Of a stretch of 64,000 nt of DNA, positions 26,852-38,453 are shown piece by piece. The notes under the pieces were generated by a model, which ran no database searches, had not been told where the DNA came from, and saw only the letters and a program-made list of their open reading frames with translations. Both the position numbers and the translations under genes were made by a program. The number at the start of each line of letters is the position of its first letter. Positions within the stretch are counted from its first letter, which is position 1. Source of the stretch: an uncultured Collinsella sp. (lineage in GTDB: Bacteria > Actinomycetota > Coriobacteriia > Coriobacteriales > Coriobacteriaceae). Location of the stretch: contig CAUBMI010000002.1 in the NCBI GenBank assembly GCA_958436995.1, forward strand, positions 13,558 through 77,557. Direction: 5' to 3'.

Positions 26852-29068
26852 ATGGAACAATTCTCGCAATCGGGCTCGCGCGGTCGACGCCGCACGGGCA
26901 ACGAGCCGGCGCCGCACGAACGCGTGAAGGGCGAACGCCGTGCCAACGAGCCGCGACGCACCGCGAGCCCCCATCGCGCTTCTGCCAACAACGCGGGCCG
27001 CGCCAACACTCCCGCCGCGGAGCAGACGCCTGCTCGCCCCAAGTCCCGCTACATCCCTGCCCTTGACGGCCTGCGCACGCTTGCCGTCGTCGCGGTGGTG
27101 CTCTATCACCTCAACCTCACGTGGGCTCAGGGCGGCCTGCTTGGCGTCACGATCTTCTTTGTGCTTTCGGGCTATCTGATCACGCGCTTGCTGCTCAACG
27201 AAGTCGCTAAGACCGGTCGCATCGACCTTAAGAGCTTCTGGATTCGCCGCATCCGTCGCCTGGTCCCCGCCGTGGTAACGGTAGTGTTCGTGACCTGCGC
27301 GCTGTGCACCATCTTTAACCACGTGATGCTCACCAAGATGCGTCCCGACATTCTGCCGTCGCTGCTGTTCTTTAACAACTGGTGGCAGATTATGCAGGAC
27401 GTTTCGTACTTCAACGCCCTGGGCGACCCCTCGCCGCTTACGCACTTTTGGTCGCTCGCCATCGAGGAACAATTCTACCTGGTTTGGCCACCGCTGCTGT
27501 TTGCCATGGTGTCCATGCATGTGAGCAAACCCAACACGCGCCGTGTGGTCCTGGGACTCGCAGCGGTATCCGCCCTTGCCATGATGGTGCTCTACAACCC
27601 TGCCGCCGACCCCAGCCGCGTGTACTACGGCACCGACACCCGCGTCTTCTCGCCGCTGCTGGGCGCCTGGATGGCCTTTATCCCCGATCGCGACCTGGCG
27701 CCGGTGCGTCTCGCTCATCGTTTGGGGCTCAATCGCCTGGCTGGCGCCGCCAAGCACGGCAAGAACGCCGAGGGCAAGCCTGGCGAGAAGGCCGACAACG
27801 CAGCCGAGACCGTCCCGGCACAGCCGAGCGCCCTCGTGCGCTTTTGGTCCTCGCCCGTATCCATCGATGTGTTGGGCGTCGTGGGTCTGGTTGGCCTTGC
27901 CGCCATGGTCGCGCTCACCAACGGCTACACCGCGTTCCAGTATCGCGGCGGCACGCTGCTATGCTCCATCCTCACGCTCATGGTCATCGCGGCCTGCGTG
28001 CAGCCCCAGGGAATGGTTGCCCGCGCACTGTCCGCCGAGCCGCTCGTGTGGGTTGGCAAGCGCTCGTACAGCATCTACCTGTGGCACTATCCGCTACTGT
28101 TGCTCATGAACCCGGTCGCCAACATCAACGATACGCCGTGGTGGCAGTACATTTTGCAGGTGTTGTTGGTGGTCGCCGTAGCCGAATGTTCATATCGCTT
28201 TATCGAGACGCCGTTTAGAAAGGGCGCCTTTGGGCGCACCGTATCCGAGTTCCGCGACGGCACCACCGCGCCCGCCAACTGGGTGCGCGCGCACGTCCCT
28301 GTCTGCACAGCCTGCGCTGTCGTGTTGGTCGTTGCACTGGGCGGCCTGATCTTTGTGCCGGAGACCTCCGCACTGAGCGGTGAGGGCGCCGAAGTCCTCA
28401 ACAAGGAAGCCAAAAACACCGCGCCCACAGACCAACAGGCGGCCGACGACACCGACAAGGACAACGACGGCTTCCCCGATGGCTCCTACGACCTGTTGAT
28501 GATCGGTGACTCCGTATCGCTGCGCGCCGTTGATTCCTTTGACGGCGTGTTCCCGCACAGCCATATCGATGCCGAAAAGGGCCGCCAGTTTGATGCGGGC
28601 CGCGCGACATTTGAGGGCTATCTCCAACAGAACCTTGCCGGCAAGATCGTGGTCTTTGCACTGGGCACCAACGGCTTGGTAACCGACGACCAGATCGACG
28701 CCATCATGACCGATGCAGGAGATAAGCGTATTGTGGTGTTTGTGAACACGCGCAGCCCGCAGCCGTGGGTTGGCTCTACCAACCAGGCCATCGCCAACGC
28801 TGCTACGCGCTACAAGAACGTGCGCGTTATCGACTGGTACGGATACAGTGCCAATCGCAACGACTTGTTCGATGGCGATGGCACGCACCTGTCGACCACT
28901 GGCGTAACTGAGTACCTCAACTTGATTCACGATGCAGTCAAGAAGGACCTGCCCGTGCATCCCGAGGATCACGTCAACGATCCGCAGCCGGCGGCCGTCA
29001 AGTCTGCCACCGACGCGCTCGTCAATGCGCTCGCTCTCAAGTCGCACAAGCTGGGCACCGATAAGTAA
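26852..29068 (+). CDS. acyltransferase-3 / SGNH O-acetyltransferase (OafA/OatA-like)
   Basis: A 738-residue membrane enzyme that probably O-acetylates a cell-wall or surface polysaccharide. A basic, disordered 65-residue N-terminus leads to an acyltransferase-3 domain (about 66-450, ten membrane helices) with LDGLRTLAVVAVVLYH and RRIRRLVPA, the conserved active-site His and Arg motifs. After one more helix (about 485-505) comes an extracellular SGNH domain with GDSVSL at about 551-556 and DGTHLS near 672-677. The start is uncertain because no clear ribosome-binding site precedes the ATG at 26852. Confidence 0.9.
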   Translation: MEQFSQSGSRGRRRTGNEPAPHERVKGERRANEPRRTASPHRASANNAGRANTPAAEQTPARPKSRYIPALDGLRTLAVVAVVLYHLNLTWAQGGLLGVTIFFVLSGYLITRLLLNEVAKTGRIDLKSFWIRRIRRLVPAVVTVVFVTCALCTIFNHVMLTKMRPDILPSLLFFNNWWQIMQDVSYFNALGDPSPLTHFWSLAIEEQFYLVWPPLLFAMVSMHVSKPNTRRVVLGLAAVSALAMMVLYNPAADPSRVYYGTDTRVFSPLLGAWMAFIPDRDLAPVRLAHRLGLNRLAGAAKHGKNAEGKPGEKADNAAETVPAQPSALVRFWSSPVSIDVLGVVGLVGLAAMVALTNGYTAFQYRGGTLLCSILTLMVIAACVQPQGMVARALSAEPLVWVGKRSYSIYLWHYPLLLLMNPVANINDTPWWQYILQVLLVVAVAECSYRFIETPFRKGAFGRTVSEFRDGTTAPANWVRAHVPVCTACAVVLVVALGGLIFVPETSALSGEGAEVLNKEAKNTAPTDQQAADDTDKDNDGFPDGSYDLLMIGDSVSLRAVDSFDGVFPHSHIDAEKGRQFDAGRATFEGYLQQNLAGKIVVFALGTNGLVTDDQIDAIMTDAGDKRIVVFVNTRSPQPWVGSTNQAIANAATRYKNVRVIDWYGYSANRNDLFDGDGTHLSTTGVTEYLNLIHDAVKKDLPVHPEDHVNDPQPAAVKSATDALVNALALKSHKLGTDK

Positions 29069-29091
29069 CCTGCAGCGCAAACTTCCCACAT

Positions 29092-29129
29092 CCGGAGGGG
29101 GTGCCCGCCACGGCAGACACCCCCTCCGG
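29092..29129 (+). terminator. hairpin after the acyltransferase gene
   Basis: A perfect 12-bp stem, CCGGAGGGGGTG at 29092-29103 with its complement at 29118-29129. No U-tract follows, so it may be a stabilising 3' hairpin or a Rho-dependent end. Confidence 0.55.
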
Positions 29130-29301
29130 CAGTTAGGAACGTTCCTTATGTGCCGGCACCTAGGGACACTCCTGACACAGCCGAGGAACGCCCTCCTTGC
29201 GACCGAATTCTGGGCGCCTCGCCACCCCGAACGTTGTTTCCAAGCCCACACCCGCAGCAAACAAACCAAAATCACTCTTTTCGAGCCGGCTTCAAGGGAT
29301 C

Positions 29302-29531
29302 GTGGACAAAAAGGGGCAAATATGAGTACTGTTACCATTTTAGTAGCAGGCAAAACCACCCAAAATGACGTCCGAGCGGCCCCTACAACCCCCTAAAGCA
29401 GCCAACCTGACTGGTTTAAGACATATTGGAGCCAATTTTAATGAACATACTATCGGCTATGTCCATTATCTTCTTGGATGTAAATGCTCTTCACTTAGCA
29501 ACAGTACTCATATTTGGCATTTTTTGTCCAC
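29302..29531. mobile_element. 230-bp MITE-like element with 32-nt terminal inverted repeats
   Basis: The ends 29302-29333 and 29500-29531 are inverted repeats matching at 29 of 32 positions (outer core GTGGACAAAAA, inner AATATGAGTACTGTT). The inside is AT-rich, non-coding and unlike the neighbouring DNA. No clear target-site duplication is visible; the right end lies 5 nt from the IS256 left end. It fills most of the 528-nt gap 29069-29596; 29130-29301 shows nothing I can identify. Confidence 0.65.
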
Positions 29532-29536
29532 TGCCA

Positions 29537-31044
29537 GGTGGCGCGCGCAGACGTGGTGTAAGAGCGTCCTGAGGTCCGTCGCTGCAAGTCCCGATGTTAC
29601 TCCTTCTTGAGACCGCGCCTCTCGACTATCTCGTCCACTATCTCCCTGGCGCGCCGCCCGAGCGCGCGGCGCCTCCCCTCTGTCGGGGCCGGCCTGCCCG
29701 CGGGCTCGGCGAAGCCCTCGGCGGCCGAGGCCTCGGAGAACACGCGCTGCTGGGACCACTGCCCCTCGGTCTCCATGAGGCTCGCGCACGTCAGGCGCAG
29801 CATCGACTCCCTCGAGGGGAAGGACTGCACGACCCTGTAGCGGCGCTTTATCTCGCGGTTGGCGCGCTCCTGGACGTTGTTGGTGCGGAGCTTGGCCCAG
29901 TGCGCCCTGGGGAAGGCCGTGAACGCCAGCGCGGAGTCCTCGGCCTGCTCGAAGACCTCGCCGGCCCTGGCGGACACCGACGCCACCCAGGGCGCCGCCT
30001 CGGCCCACACGCAGCGCGCGAGGTCGGGGTCGTCCTGGTAGACCGCGGCGTGCACGAGGTCCCTGACGGCCGCCTTGGAGTCCTCGGGCCTGCCCGAGCA
30101 GGCGCTCTGGAGGTTGCGCTGCAGGTGCGTCACGCAGCGCTGCCAGGCGCAGCCCTGGAACAGGCGCGAGACGGCGGCCACGAGCCCGGCGTGGCTGTCG
30201 GAGACCACGAGGCGAACGCCGGCCAGCCCGCGCTCGCGCAGCCCGCCGAGGAATGCCGCCCAGGAGTCCTCGCTCTCGGTGTCGACCACGTCGCAGCCCA
30301 GGAAGTGCTTGCGCCCGTCGGCGCCCAGCCCGATCGCGGTCACGACGCCCTGCGAGACGACCGACGAGCCGACCCTGCAGCTCATGTAGGTGGCGTCGAG
30401 CCACAGGTAGCAGCACGGCGTGCCCGACAGGTCGCGGCGGCGGAACTCCGCCACCTCGGCGTCGAGGTCGGAGCAGAGGCTCGAGACCTCCGAGCTCGAC
30501 AGCGAGGATATGCCCAGCTTGGACGCCACGCGCTCGACCTTGCGGGTGGACACGCCGCATACGTACATCTCCTGCACGATGGCGGCCACCGAGGTGTCGA
30601 CGCGCGACCATCGCGCGAGCATGCCCTCGGGGTAGTAGGTGCCGTGCCTGAGCTTGGGTATCTCGAGCTCCACGTCGCCCACGGCGGTCTTGAGCGACCT
30701 GGGGCGGTAGCCGTTGCGGCTGTTCTCCCTGCCGTCGCTGCGCTCGTTGCGGCCCGCGCCGCACATCTGCTGGGCCTCGGAGTCCATCAGCGCGTTCATC
30801 ACGCTGCCCAGCACCCTGCACGCGAACTCGCGCGCGTCGCCGCACTCCTGCCAAAGCCTCGCCGCCTCGAGGGCCTCGTCACGGCCGAGGCGCAGTACAC
30901 TCTCTTCTTGGGGCATCGCCTTTCCTTCCATTCGTCACCTTCATTACTCCAACGACGAATTCTAGGCGGTGTCCCCTCCCTTTCAAGAAAGGGCGGAGGC
31001 GGGGCATGCCCCGCCTCTTACACCACATCTCTGCGCGCTACCCC
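29537..31044. mobile_element. IS256/Mutator-family insertion sequence
   Basis: About 1.5 kb. Left and right ends share GCGCGCAG followed by GTGGTGTAAGAG in inverted orientation: 29543-29564 at the left, 31038-31015 at the right. The single transposase gene is inside. The exact outer boundaries are uncertain by a few bases and no 8-9-bp target duplication could be seen. A strong palindrome, GGCGGGGCATGCCCCGCC at about 30998-31015, sits inside the right end. Confidence 0.8.
29597..30916 (-). CDS. IS256-family (Mutator type) transposase
   Basis: A 439-residue DDE transposase, complete in length for the family. Acidic residues Asp174 (WLDATY), Asp240 (VVSDSH) and Glu350 (NNVQERANRE) match the DDE triad, with the conserved C-x2-H motif (RCVTHL) between. 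The start at 30916 (MPQEES) is chosen because GGAAGGAAAGG lies just upstream; an upstream ATG at 30931 is weaker. There is no frameshift or stop inside, so it may be active. Confidence 0.92.
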   Translation of the reverse strand: MPQEESVLRLGRDEALEAARLWQECGDAREFACRVLGSVMNALMDSEAQQMCGAGRNERSDGRENSRNGYRPRSLKTAVGDVELEIPKLRHGTYYPEGMLARWSRVDTSVAAIVQEMYVCGVSTRKVERVASKLGISSLSSSEVSSLCSDLDAEVAEFRRRDLSGTPCCYLWLDATYMSCRVGSSVVSQGVVTAIGLGADGRKHFLGCDVVDTESEDSWAAFLGGLRERGLAGVRLVVSDSHAGLVAAVSRLFQGCAWQRCVTHLQRNLQSACSGRPEDSKAAVRDLVHAAVYQDDPDLARCVWAEAAPWVASVSARAGEVFEQAEDSALAFTAFPRAHWAKLRTNNVQERANREIKRRYRVVQSFPSRESMLRLTCASLMETEGQWSQQRVFSEASAAEGFAEPAGRPAPTEGRRRALGRRAREIVDEIVERRGLKKE

Positions 31045-31519
31045 TCATCTTTATCTGTTTAAAGAAAAAGGACGATATGAAAGAAATCGGAGAATTTGTA
31101 CCCTTTGGCTTGCTCTTTTACAAACGTATTCCCAATACGTTTTAACCATGCGACACTCGCCTTAAGGTCGAAATATAAACGAGGCGAGGCCGGACTACGT
31201 CACATACCGCAGGACGGGGGCACAGATCAGATTCGCCTATCATGAATTCATCTGCGCGATAAAACTGTGCATGCAACTTTACCGCACTATGAACTACATC
31301 GTGCGGGACATGAAGGAGTCGACGACCCGCTAGCTTCACCCGCTTGAAAACACCCGCAAGCGACGGCAGCGTGAAAAGCAATTGGCCTCCGGGGAAACCT
31401 CTGCGGAGTTCTCGATCTCCGTATTTGTCGAACTGCCAATTCTGCCACGCTGCCACTTCCTGCCCGCCGAGGTCATTCCTCAAGCCGCACAGCAGCCCGC
31501 CTTCTAAGACCTCAGAGTT

Positions 31520-31621
31520 CGCCATCGAAGGCGACCTTCCCAGGCTCCTCACAATCGGCTTGTATGAGGCCCCGCGCCCCAACATCCTCTGGACCGTGTC
31601 CCTCTCGTACCTGGTGAGCGA
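31520..31621 (-). pseudogene. remnant of an IS30-type transposase helix-turn-helix
   Basis: The frame over 31142-31729 (minus) contains, at 31621-31520, the stretch SLTRYERDTVQRMLGRGASY...IVRSLGRSPS, which resembles the N-terminal DNA-binding domain of IS30-family transposases; the part after it has no DDE domain and no recognisable similarity. A stable hairpin with 11-bp arms at 31636-31646 and 31651-31661 lies beside it. The rest of the gap 31045-31791 shows no gene I can support, and the region looks like decayed mobile DNA. Confidence 0.5.
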
Positions 31622-31791
31622 GCCCGCCGTTGGCCCTCGGGGCCGGCTTCCCGGCCCCGAGAAACACTCGGATGAAGCTACCAATCGAGACGGGGCGCAT
31701 GATGGGCGGCCGCTGGAATCGCGCCCCACGCCATCTGCCCGCTCGTGCGATAATCCTCTGCAGAAGTCACCAACAGCAGAGGGAGTTTGTG

Positions 31792-32415
31792 ATGAAGGTT
31801 CTTTTGGTCAATGGCAGCCCCAAGGCAAACGGCAACACCGCTCGCGCGCTCGCCGAAGTCGCCGAGCAACTTAAAGCCGAGGGCATCGACAGCGAGGTAT
31901 TCCAACTGGGCGCCAAGCCCATCCGCGACTGCATCGGCTGCGGTCAGTGCGGCAAGCTTGGCGGTCGCTGCACCTTTGACGACGACGTGGTGAACGAGCT
32001 CATCGCTGCCGCCGAGCAGGCAGACGGTTTTGTCTTTGGCTCCCCCGTCTACTATGCGCATCCCAGCGGACGCATCCTCTCGGCTCTCGACCGCGCATTC
32101 TATGCTGGCAGCAAGGCCTTTGTGCACAAGCCGGGTGCCGCGGTCGCCGTCGCCCGTCGCGGCGGCACGTCGACCACCTTCGATGTACTCAACAAATACT
32201 TCACTATCAACCAGATGCCCGTGGTGGCCTCCACATACTGGAACAACGTCTTTGGTGCCATGCCGGGCGAGGCCGCCCAGGACGCCGAGGGCCTGGCCAC
32301 CATGCGCAACATCGGCAAGAACATGGCTTGGCTCCTGCATTGTATCGAGGCAGGACAGGCTGCCGGCATCGAAGCCCCCGAAGCCGATCGCGAGCGCACC
32401 AACTTCATTCGTTAG
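31792..32415 (+). CDS. flavodoxin-fold NAD(P)H-dependent FMN reductase
   Basis: A 207-residue flavoprotein of the NADPH-dependent FMN reductase/iron-sulfur flavoprotein family. The FMN-phosphate loop GSPKANGNT is at 8-16 and a short Cys cluster, CIGCGQCG...C at about 47-61, could hold a metal centre or form disulfides; SPVYYAHPSG is typical. The start at 31792 has GAGGGAG upstream. The ArsC-like gene follows after 11 nt and probably shares the transcript. The electron acceptor is unknown. Confidence 0.88.
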   Translation: MKVLLVNGSPKANGNTARALAEVAEQLKAEGIDSEVFQLGAKPIRDCIGCGQCGKLGGRCTFDDDVVNELIAAAEQADGFVFGSPVYYAHPSGRILSALDRAFYAGSKAFVHKPGAAVAVARRGGTSTTFDVLNKYFTINQMPVVASTYWNNVFGAMPGEAAQDAEGLATMRNIGKNMAWLLHCIEAGQAAGIEAPEADRERTNFIR

Positions 32416-32426
32416 AACGGCGGAAC

Positions 32427-32768
32427 ATGAATATCCAGATTTTTGGCACCAAGAAGTCCTTCGATACCAAGAAGGCCCAGCGCTATTTTAAGGAGCGCCG
32501 CATCAAGGTGCAGTTTATCGACCTTAAGGAAAAGGAGATGAGCAAAGGCGAGCTCACGAGCGTGATGCAGGCGGTCGGCGGCATCGACAAGCTGCTCAAC
32601 CCCAAGGCCAAGGACGAGGAGACGCTCGCGCTCATCCAGCACCTCACCCCTAGCCAGCGCTTCGACAAGTTGCTCGAGAACCAGCAGGTTCTAGCCGAGC
32701 CCATCGTGCGCAACGGCAAAAAGGCCACCGTCGGTTATTGCCCCGATGTATGGGGAGCCTGGGAGTAG
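32427..32768 (+). CDS. ArsC/Spx-fold protein lacking the catalytic cysteine
   Basis: A 113-residue protein with the arsenate-reductase/Spx thioredoxin-like fold. Family members have a Cys (often CxxC) after the first strand; here the loop reads GTKKSFDTKKA and contains no Cys at all, while the rest (FIDLKEKEMSKGEL, LLNPKAKD, PIVRNGKKATVGY) fits the family well. It is therefore unlikely to be an arsenate reductase. It may bind a partner such as RNA polymerase or the flavoprotein encoded just upstream; neither is shown. Confidence 0.85.
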   Translation: MNIQIFGTKKSFDTKKAQRYFKERRIKVQFIDLKEKEMSKGELTSVMQAVGGIDKLLNPKAKDEETLALIQHLTPSQRFDKLLENQQVLAEPIVRNGKKATVGYCPDVWGAWE

Positions 32769-32854
32769 CCTGTGTTATTTGCCGGCGCGTGGGTATAAGA
32801 GCAGGCGTTTGGCATAAGATTCAACTGTAAGCCATGTCTAACAAAGGAGGGCAC

Positions 32855-33985
32855 ATGCCCAACAAACCCGTGAAGATCATCATGCTTACCGGATACCTCG
32901 GTGCCGGCAAGACCACACTGCTCAACCACATCCTCGCTAACGACGGCGGCATCCGCGCCGCCGTGATCGTCAACGATATCGGCGAGATCAACGTCGACGC
33001 CAGCCTCATCGCCGACGGCGGCCTTTCCGAGACCGACGACCTCATCCCGCTCACCAACGGCTGCATCTGCTGCACGCTTTCGGACGACCTTGCCAACCAG
33101 CTGCAGGGCATCGCCGATTCGGGCAAGTTCGACTACATCATCATCGAGGCTTCGGGTATCTGCGAGCCTATCCCCATCGCCTACACCATCTCGAGCTTCT
33201 GCGACGAGGCCAAGGTGGGCGGCCAGCCCAAGCTTGCACTCGACAACATCGTGGCTGTGGTCGATTGCGCCCGCATGTACGACGAGTTCAACGGCGGCCG
33301 CGACCTGTTGGCCGAGGATATCGACGAGGACGACATCGAGAGCCTGCTCATCCAGCAGATCGAGTTCTGCTCCACGCTGATCCTCAACAAGACCGACACC
33401 GTGACGCCTGAGCAAATCGCCGAGCTGAAGGCCATCGTACGCAGTCTGCAGAAGGACGCCGTGATCGTCGAGGCCCAAAACGGCGAGGTCCCCATGGAGG
33501 AACTGCTCGATACCGACCGCTTCGACTTTATGCGCGCCTACAACTCCGCCGCTTGGATCGAGGCCATGGAGCATCCCGAGGAGCACGACGACCCCGAGGT
33601 GCTCGAGTACGACATCGAGACCTTTGTGTACTCGCGCCGCAAGCCGTTTGACCTGCAGAAGTTCACCGATTTTGTTGAGCAGGAGTGGCCCGACGAGGTC
33701 ATTCGCGTCAAGGGCCCGCTGTGGCAGACCGGCAATCCGGACATGTGCTACATGTTTGAGCAGGCCGGCCACCAGATGCGCCTGATGGAAAACGGCCTGT
33801 TTGTCGATTCTGCGCCCGAGGGCGAGAAGCAGAAGATTATCGACGAGAACCCCGAGATCATGCAGATTTGGGACGACGAGACGGGCGACCGCATGACGAG
33901 CCTGTGCATCATCGGGCGTCACATGGACAAGGACGCGCTCATCGCCGCCCTCGATGCCTGCCTGACCGACTGGCACCGCGCCTAG
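32855..33985 (+). CDS. CobW/ZNG1-family P-loop GTPase (metallochaperone)
   Basis: A 376-residue GTPase of the COG0523 family. Walker A GYLGAGKT is at 13-20, the metal-binding CxCC motif is Cys70-Ile-Cys72-Cys73, and NKTD gives nucleotide specificity. Such proteins deliver zinc, cobalt or other metals to client enzymes. The ATG at 32855 (MPNKPVK) has AAAGGAGG upstream and is preferred over one 21 nt earlier. No Zur box or ribosomal-protein paralogue is nearby, so the metal cannot be assigned. A terminator hairpin follows. Confidence 0.92.
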   Translation: MPNKPVKIIMLTGYLGAGKTTLLNHILANDGGIRAAVIVNDIGEINVDASLIADGGLSETDDLIPLTNGCICCTLSDDLANQLQGIADSGKFDYIIIEASGICEPIPIAYTISSFCDEAKVGGQPKLALDNIVAVVDCARMYDEFNGGRDLLAEDIDEDDIESLLIQQIEFCSTLILNKTDTVTPEQIAELKAIVRSLQKDAVIVEAQNGEVPMEELLDTDRFDFMRAYNSAAWIEAMEHPEEHDDPEVLEYDIETFVYSRRKPFDLQKFTDFVEQEWPDEVIRVKGPLWQTGNPDMCYMFEQAGHQMRLMENGLFVDSAPEGEKQKIIDENPEIMQIWDDETGDRMTSLCIIGRHMDKDALIAALDACLTDWHRA

Positions 33986-34023
33986 GTTATCAAAGCGGGC
34001 GTTTTCCGCCCACGTAACCGCCT

Positions 34024-34064
34024 AACCACCACGAAGGTGCCTGTCCCCTTCGTGGTGGTTTTTC
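34024..34064 (+). terminator. intrinsic terminator made of the CCACCAC palindrome family
   Basis: AACCACCACGAAG at 34024-34036 pairs with its complement at 34048-34060 and is followed by TTTTC. The stem is the same palindrome family as at 13248-13300, here working as a terminator for the CobW-like gene. Confidence 0.8.
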
Positions 34065-34084
34065 ATTCTGAGCCAAGGAGATTC

Positions 34085-34684
34085 ATGTTCAATATCGTGC
34101 TGTATGCACCCGAGATTCCGGCCAATACGGGCAATATCGGCCGCACCTGCGTGGTTACTGGCGCCCGCCTGCATCTGGTAGAGCCGCTGGGCTTTTCGCT
34201 CGACGACAAGACGGTGCGTCGCGCCGGCCTGAGCTACTGGCAAAACTTGGACGTGACGACCTATGCCAGCTGGGAGGATTTCCTTGTGCGCAACGACCTC
34301 TCCCCTGCCGACGAGCGCCTGCATCTGCTGACCAAAAAGGCACGCCGCACCTATGCGCAAAGCACCTACCGCGACGGTGACTATCTGGTCTTTGGCAGCG
34401 AGAGCTCGGGGATTCCCGAAGACCTGCTTGCTGCGGCGCCCGCGCGCTGCGAGCGCATCCCGATGCTGCGCGATTGCGACTCACTCGATAACGCCGAGGC
34501 TTGGGAAGCCCACGAGGAGGCGCTCGGACATACCGAGGACAGCCACGAAGCCATCCTTCGGCAGGATATCTGCGGCAACTTTATCGACCCGGCCGACTAC
34601 CGCATTAGTGCACTCAACCTCTCCAACAGCGCCGCCATCGTCCTCTACGAGGCCCTCCGCCAGACAGACTTCCCCGGCATGTGA
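34085..34684 (+). CDS. trmL: tRNA (cytidine/uridine-34 2'-O)-methyltransferase TrmL
   Basis: A 199-residue SpoU-class (SPOUT knot) methyltransferase that modifies the wobble base of leucine tRNAs. PANTGNIGRTC at 13-23, the VFGSESSGIP loop and the C-terminal LNLSNSAAIVLYE knot motif are present. It is about 40 residues longer than the usual 155-160 because of a segment between IPMLRD and ISALNLSN (about residues 128-178). CAAGGAG lies before the ATG at 34085. Its stop codon TGA is the third to fifth base of a 31-bp palindrome. Confidence 0.92.
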   Translation: MFNIVLYAPEIPANTGNIGRTCVVTGARLHLVEPLGFSLDDKTVRRAGLSYWQNLDVTTYASWEDFLVRNDLSPADERLHLLTKKARRTYAQSTYRDGDYLVFGSESSGIPEDLLAAAPARCERIPMLRDCDSLDNAEAWEAHEEALGHTEDSHEAILRQDICGNFIDPADYRISALNLSNSAAIVLYEALRQTDFPGM

Positions 34685-34709
34685 CAAAGGGACTGTCCCT
34701 TTGTCACAT
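34679..34709. repeat. TGTGACAAAGGGAC palindrome, copy 1
   Basis: A perfect 31-nt palindrome (arms 34679-34693 and 34695-34709 about a central T). It contains the trmL stop codon. Sister copies lie at 35904-35934, 38454-38484 and 39671-39701. Confidence 0.9.
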
Positions 34710-34795
34710 TGATGCACCAAATAACGAGCCGTCGCTTTTAATCAGAATTAACTAGAATAAAATGGAGTTAAACGGCGATGTGAAAGGAGAGCCTT

Positions 34796-35896
34796 GTGGA
34801 ATATCTCGAGAACCCGTTTACCCCCAGTTTTGGTGAGGTTCCTGCCCATCTCGCCGGCAGACAACAGATTATTCGGGATTTGGACCGTGCCTTCTTGAGC
34901 CAGCGTAGACGCCCGGAATTGACCTCGATCTTCTCAGGCGCGCGTGGAACCGGTAAAACCGCTCTCATGTCGTCGCTCGCGACAAGGGCGGAATCCCACG
35001 GCTGGATAGCGGTAAAGACGACCGCGCTCTCGGGAATGCTTGAGGAAATCGAGCTCGGGGCGAAACGTGCTGCAGGTCATCTCATCAACCCGTCTAACAA
35101 CTTCGAAGTCACCGGTCTCGGAATCGCGCCGCTCGGCAGTATCGAGGTCAATCGCGTTCACGATGCCTCGACTTGGCGTTATCGCATGAGCGACATCATC
35201 GACCAGCTCAACGAAACGGGCACCGGTCTGCTCGTCACGGTTGATGAGGTCGACCCGACGCTCGACGAGATGATCCAGCTCGCAGCCACGTATCAGCACT
35301 TTGTGACCGATGGGAAACGCGTCGCTCTACTCATGGCGGGACTTCCCAACAACGTCTCGACGTTGCTGAACCACAAGACGGTCTCGTTCCTTCGTCGCGC
35401 CCAGCAATATCATCTGGGGCGTATCGCCGACTACGATGTACGCGAGGCCTTGATCCGAACGATCCAGGAAAACGACCGTCTGGCGGATGCCGAGGGAATC
35501 GATAAGGCCGTTCGCTCGATTTCGGGCTTTCCTTTCCTTTTGCAGCTTGTGGGCTACCGCGCCTGGGATCTCACGAGCAACTCGAGGGAAATATCATCTC
35601 GCGACTTTGACCAGGGAATCAAAATCGCACGCGACGAAATGGACGACCGGATCCTCGCAGCGACCTATCGGGAACTCACTGCGGAGGACAAGCGTTTTCT
35701 CATCGCCATGCTCGATGACGAGGAAGAGTCCACCACCGCTGACCTTGTCGAGCGCCTTAAGCGTTCGCCGCAACAGGTCTCCCGCTACCGACGCCGCATG
35801 ATAGACGCCGGCATCATTGGAGAACGCGGGCGCGGAATCGTCGCTTTTGAATTACCGTTCTTCCGCGACTATCTCGCCGCTCAATGCGTGAAATAG
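34796..35896 (+). CDS. AAA+ ATPase with C-terminal winged helix, paralogue 1
   Basis: A 366-residue Orc1/STAND-like ATPase. Walker A GARGTGKT at 48-55, Walker B LLVTVDE at 145-151, and a helical lid are followed by a winged-helix-like C-terminus (about 300-366; TTADLVERLKRSPQQVSRYRRRM). It starts with GTG preceded by AAAGGAG. A paralogue with the same order of motifs lies on the opposite strand at 38484-39602, sharing AGLP and FLRRAQQ; the two flank a UvrA-like gene. Function unknown; such ATPases may act on DNA or as regulators. Confidence 0.85.
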   Translation: MEYLENPFTPSFGEVPAHLAGRQQIIRDLDRAFLSQRRRPELTSIFSGARGTGKTALMSSLATRAESHGWIAVKTTALSGMLEEIELGAKRAAGHLINPSNNFEVTGLGIAPLGSIEVNRVHDASTWRYRMSDIIDQLNETGTGLLVTVDEVDPTLDEMIQLAATYQHFVTDGKRVALLMAGLPNNVSTLLNHKTVSFLRRAQQYHLGRIADYDVREALIRTIQENDRLADAEGIDKAVRSISGFPFLLQLVGYRAWDLTSNSREISSRDFDQGIKIARDEMDDRILAATYRELTAEDKRFLIAMLDDEEESTTADLVERLKRSPQQVSRYRRRMIDAGIIGERGRGIVAFELPFFRDYLAAQCVK

Positions 35897-35903
35897 GCAT
35901 CGG

Positions 35904-35934
35904 ATGTGACAAAGGGACAGTCCCTTTGTCACAT
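35904..35934. repeat. TGTGACAAAGGGAC palindrome, copy 2
   Basis: A perfect 31-nt palindrome (arms 35904-35918 and 35920-35934 about a central A) between the convergent 3' ends of AAA+ paralogue 1 and the UvrA-like gene, 4 nt from the end of the latter. It could terminate both transcripts. Confidence 0.9.
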
Positions 35935-35938
35935 TCGG

Positions 35939-38431
<2,493 letters not shown>

Positions 38432-38453
38432 CGCTCCCCTTCCTGTTAATCGA

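Noticed and set aside
31077..31145. Frame of 22 codons with AAAAAGGA upstream just right of the insertion sequence
   Set aside because: Too short and unlike any known peptide, and the region shows decayed mobile DNA; it may be a chance frame or the broken 5' end of a former gene.
29594..31165. Long plus-strand frame opposite the transposase
   Set aside because: The minus-strand frame has the complete DDE transposase; this one is low-complexity Arg/Gly/Ala-rich translation of the same DNA.
31344..31874. Plus-strand frame over the IS30 remnant region
   Set aside because: No similarity to any protein and no start signal; the minus-strand frame shows a recognisable helix-turn-helix instead.
32427..32768. 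Arsenate reductase
   Set aside because: The catalytic cysteine is absent, so the enzyme name would be misleading.
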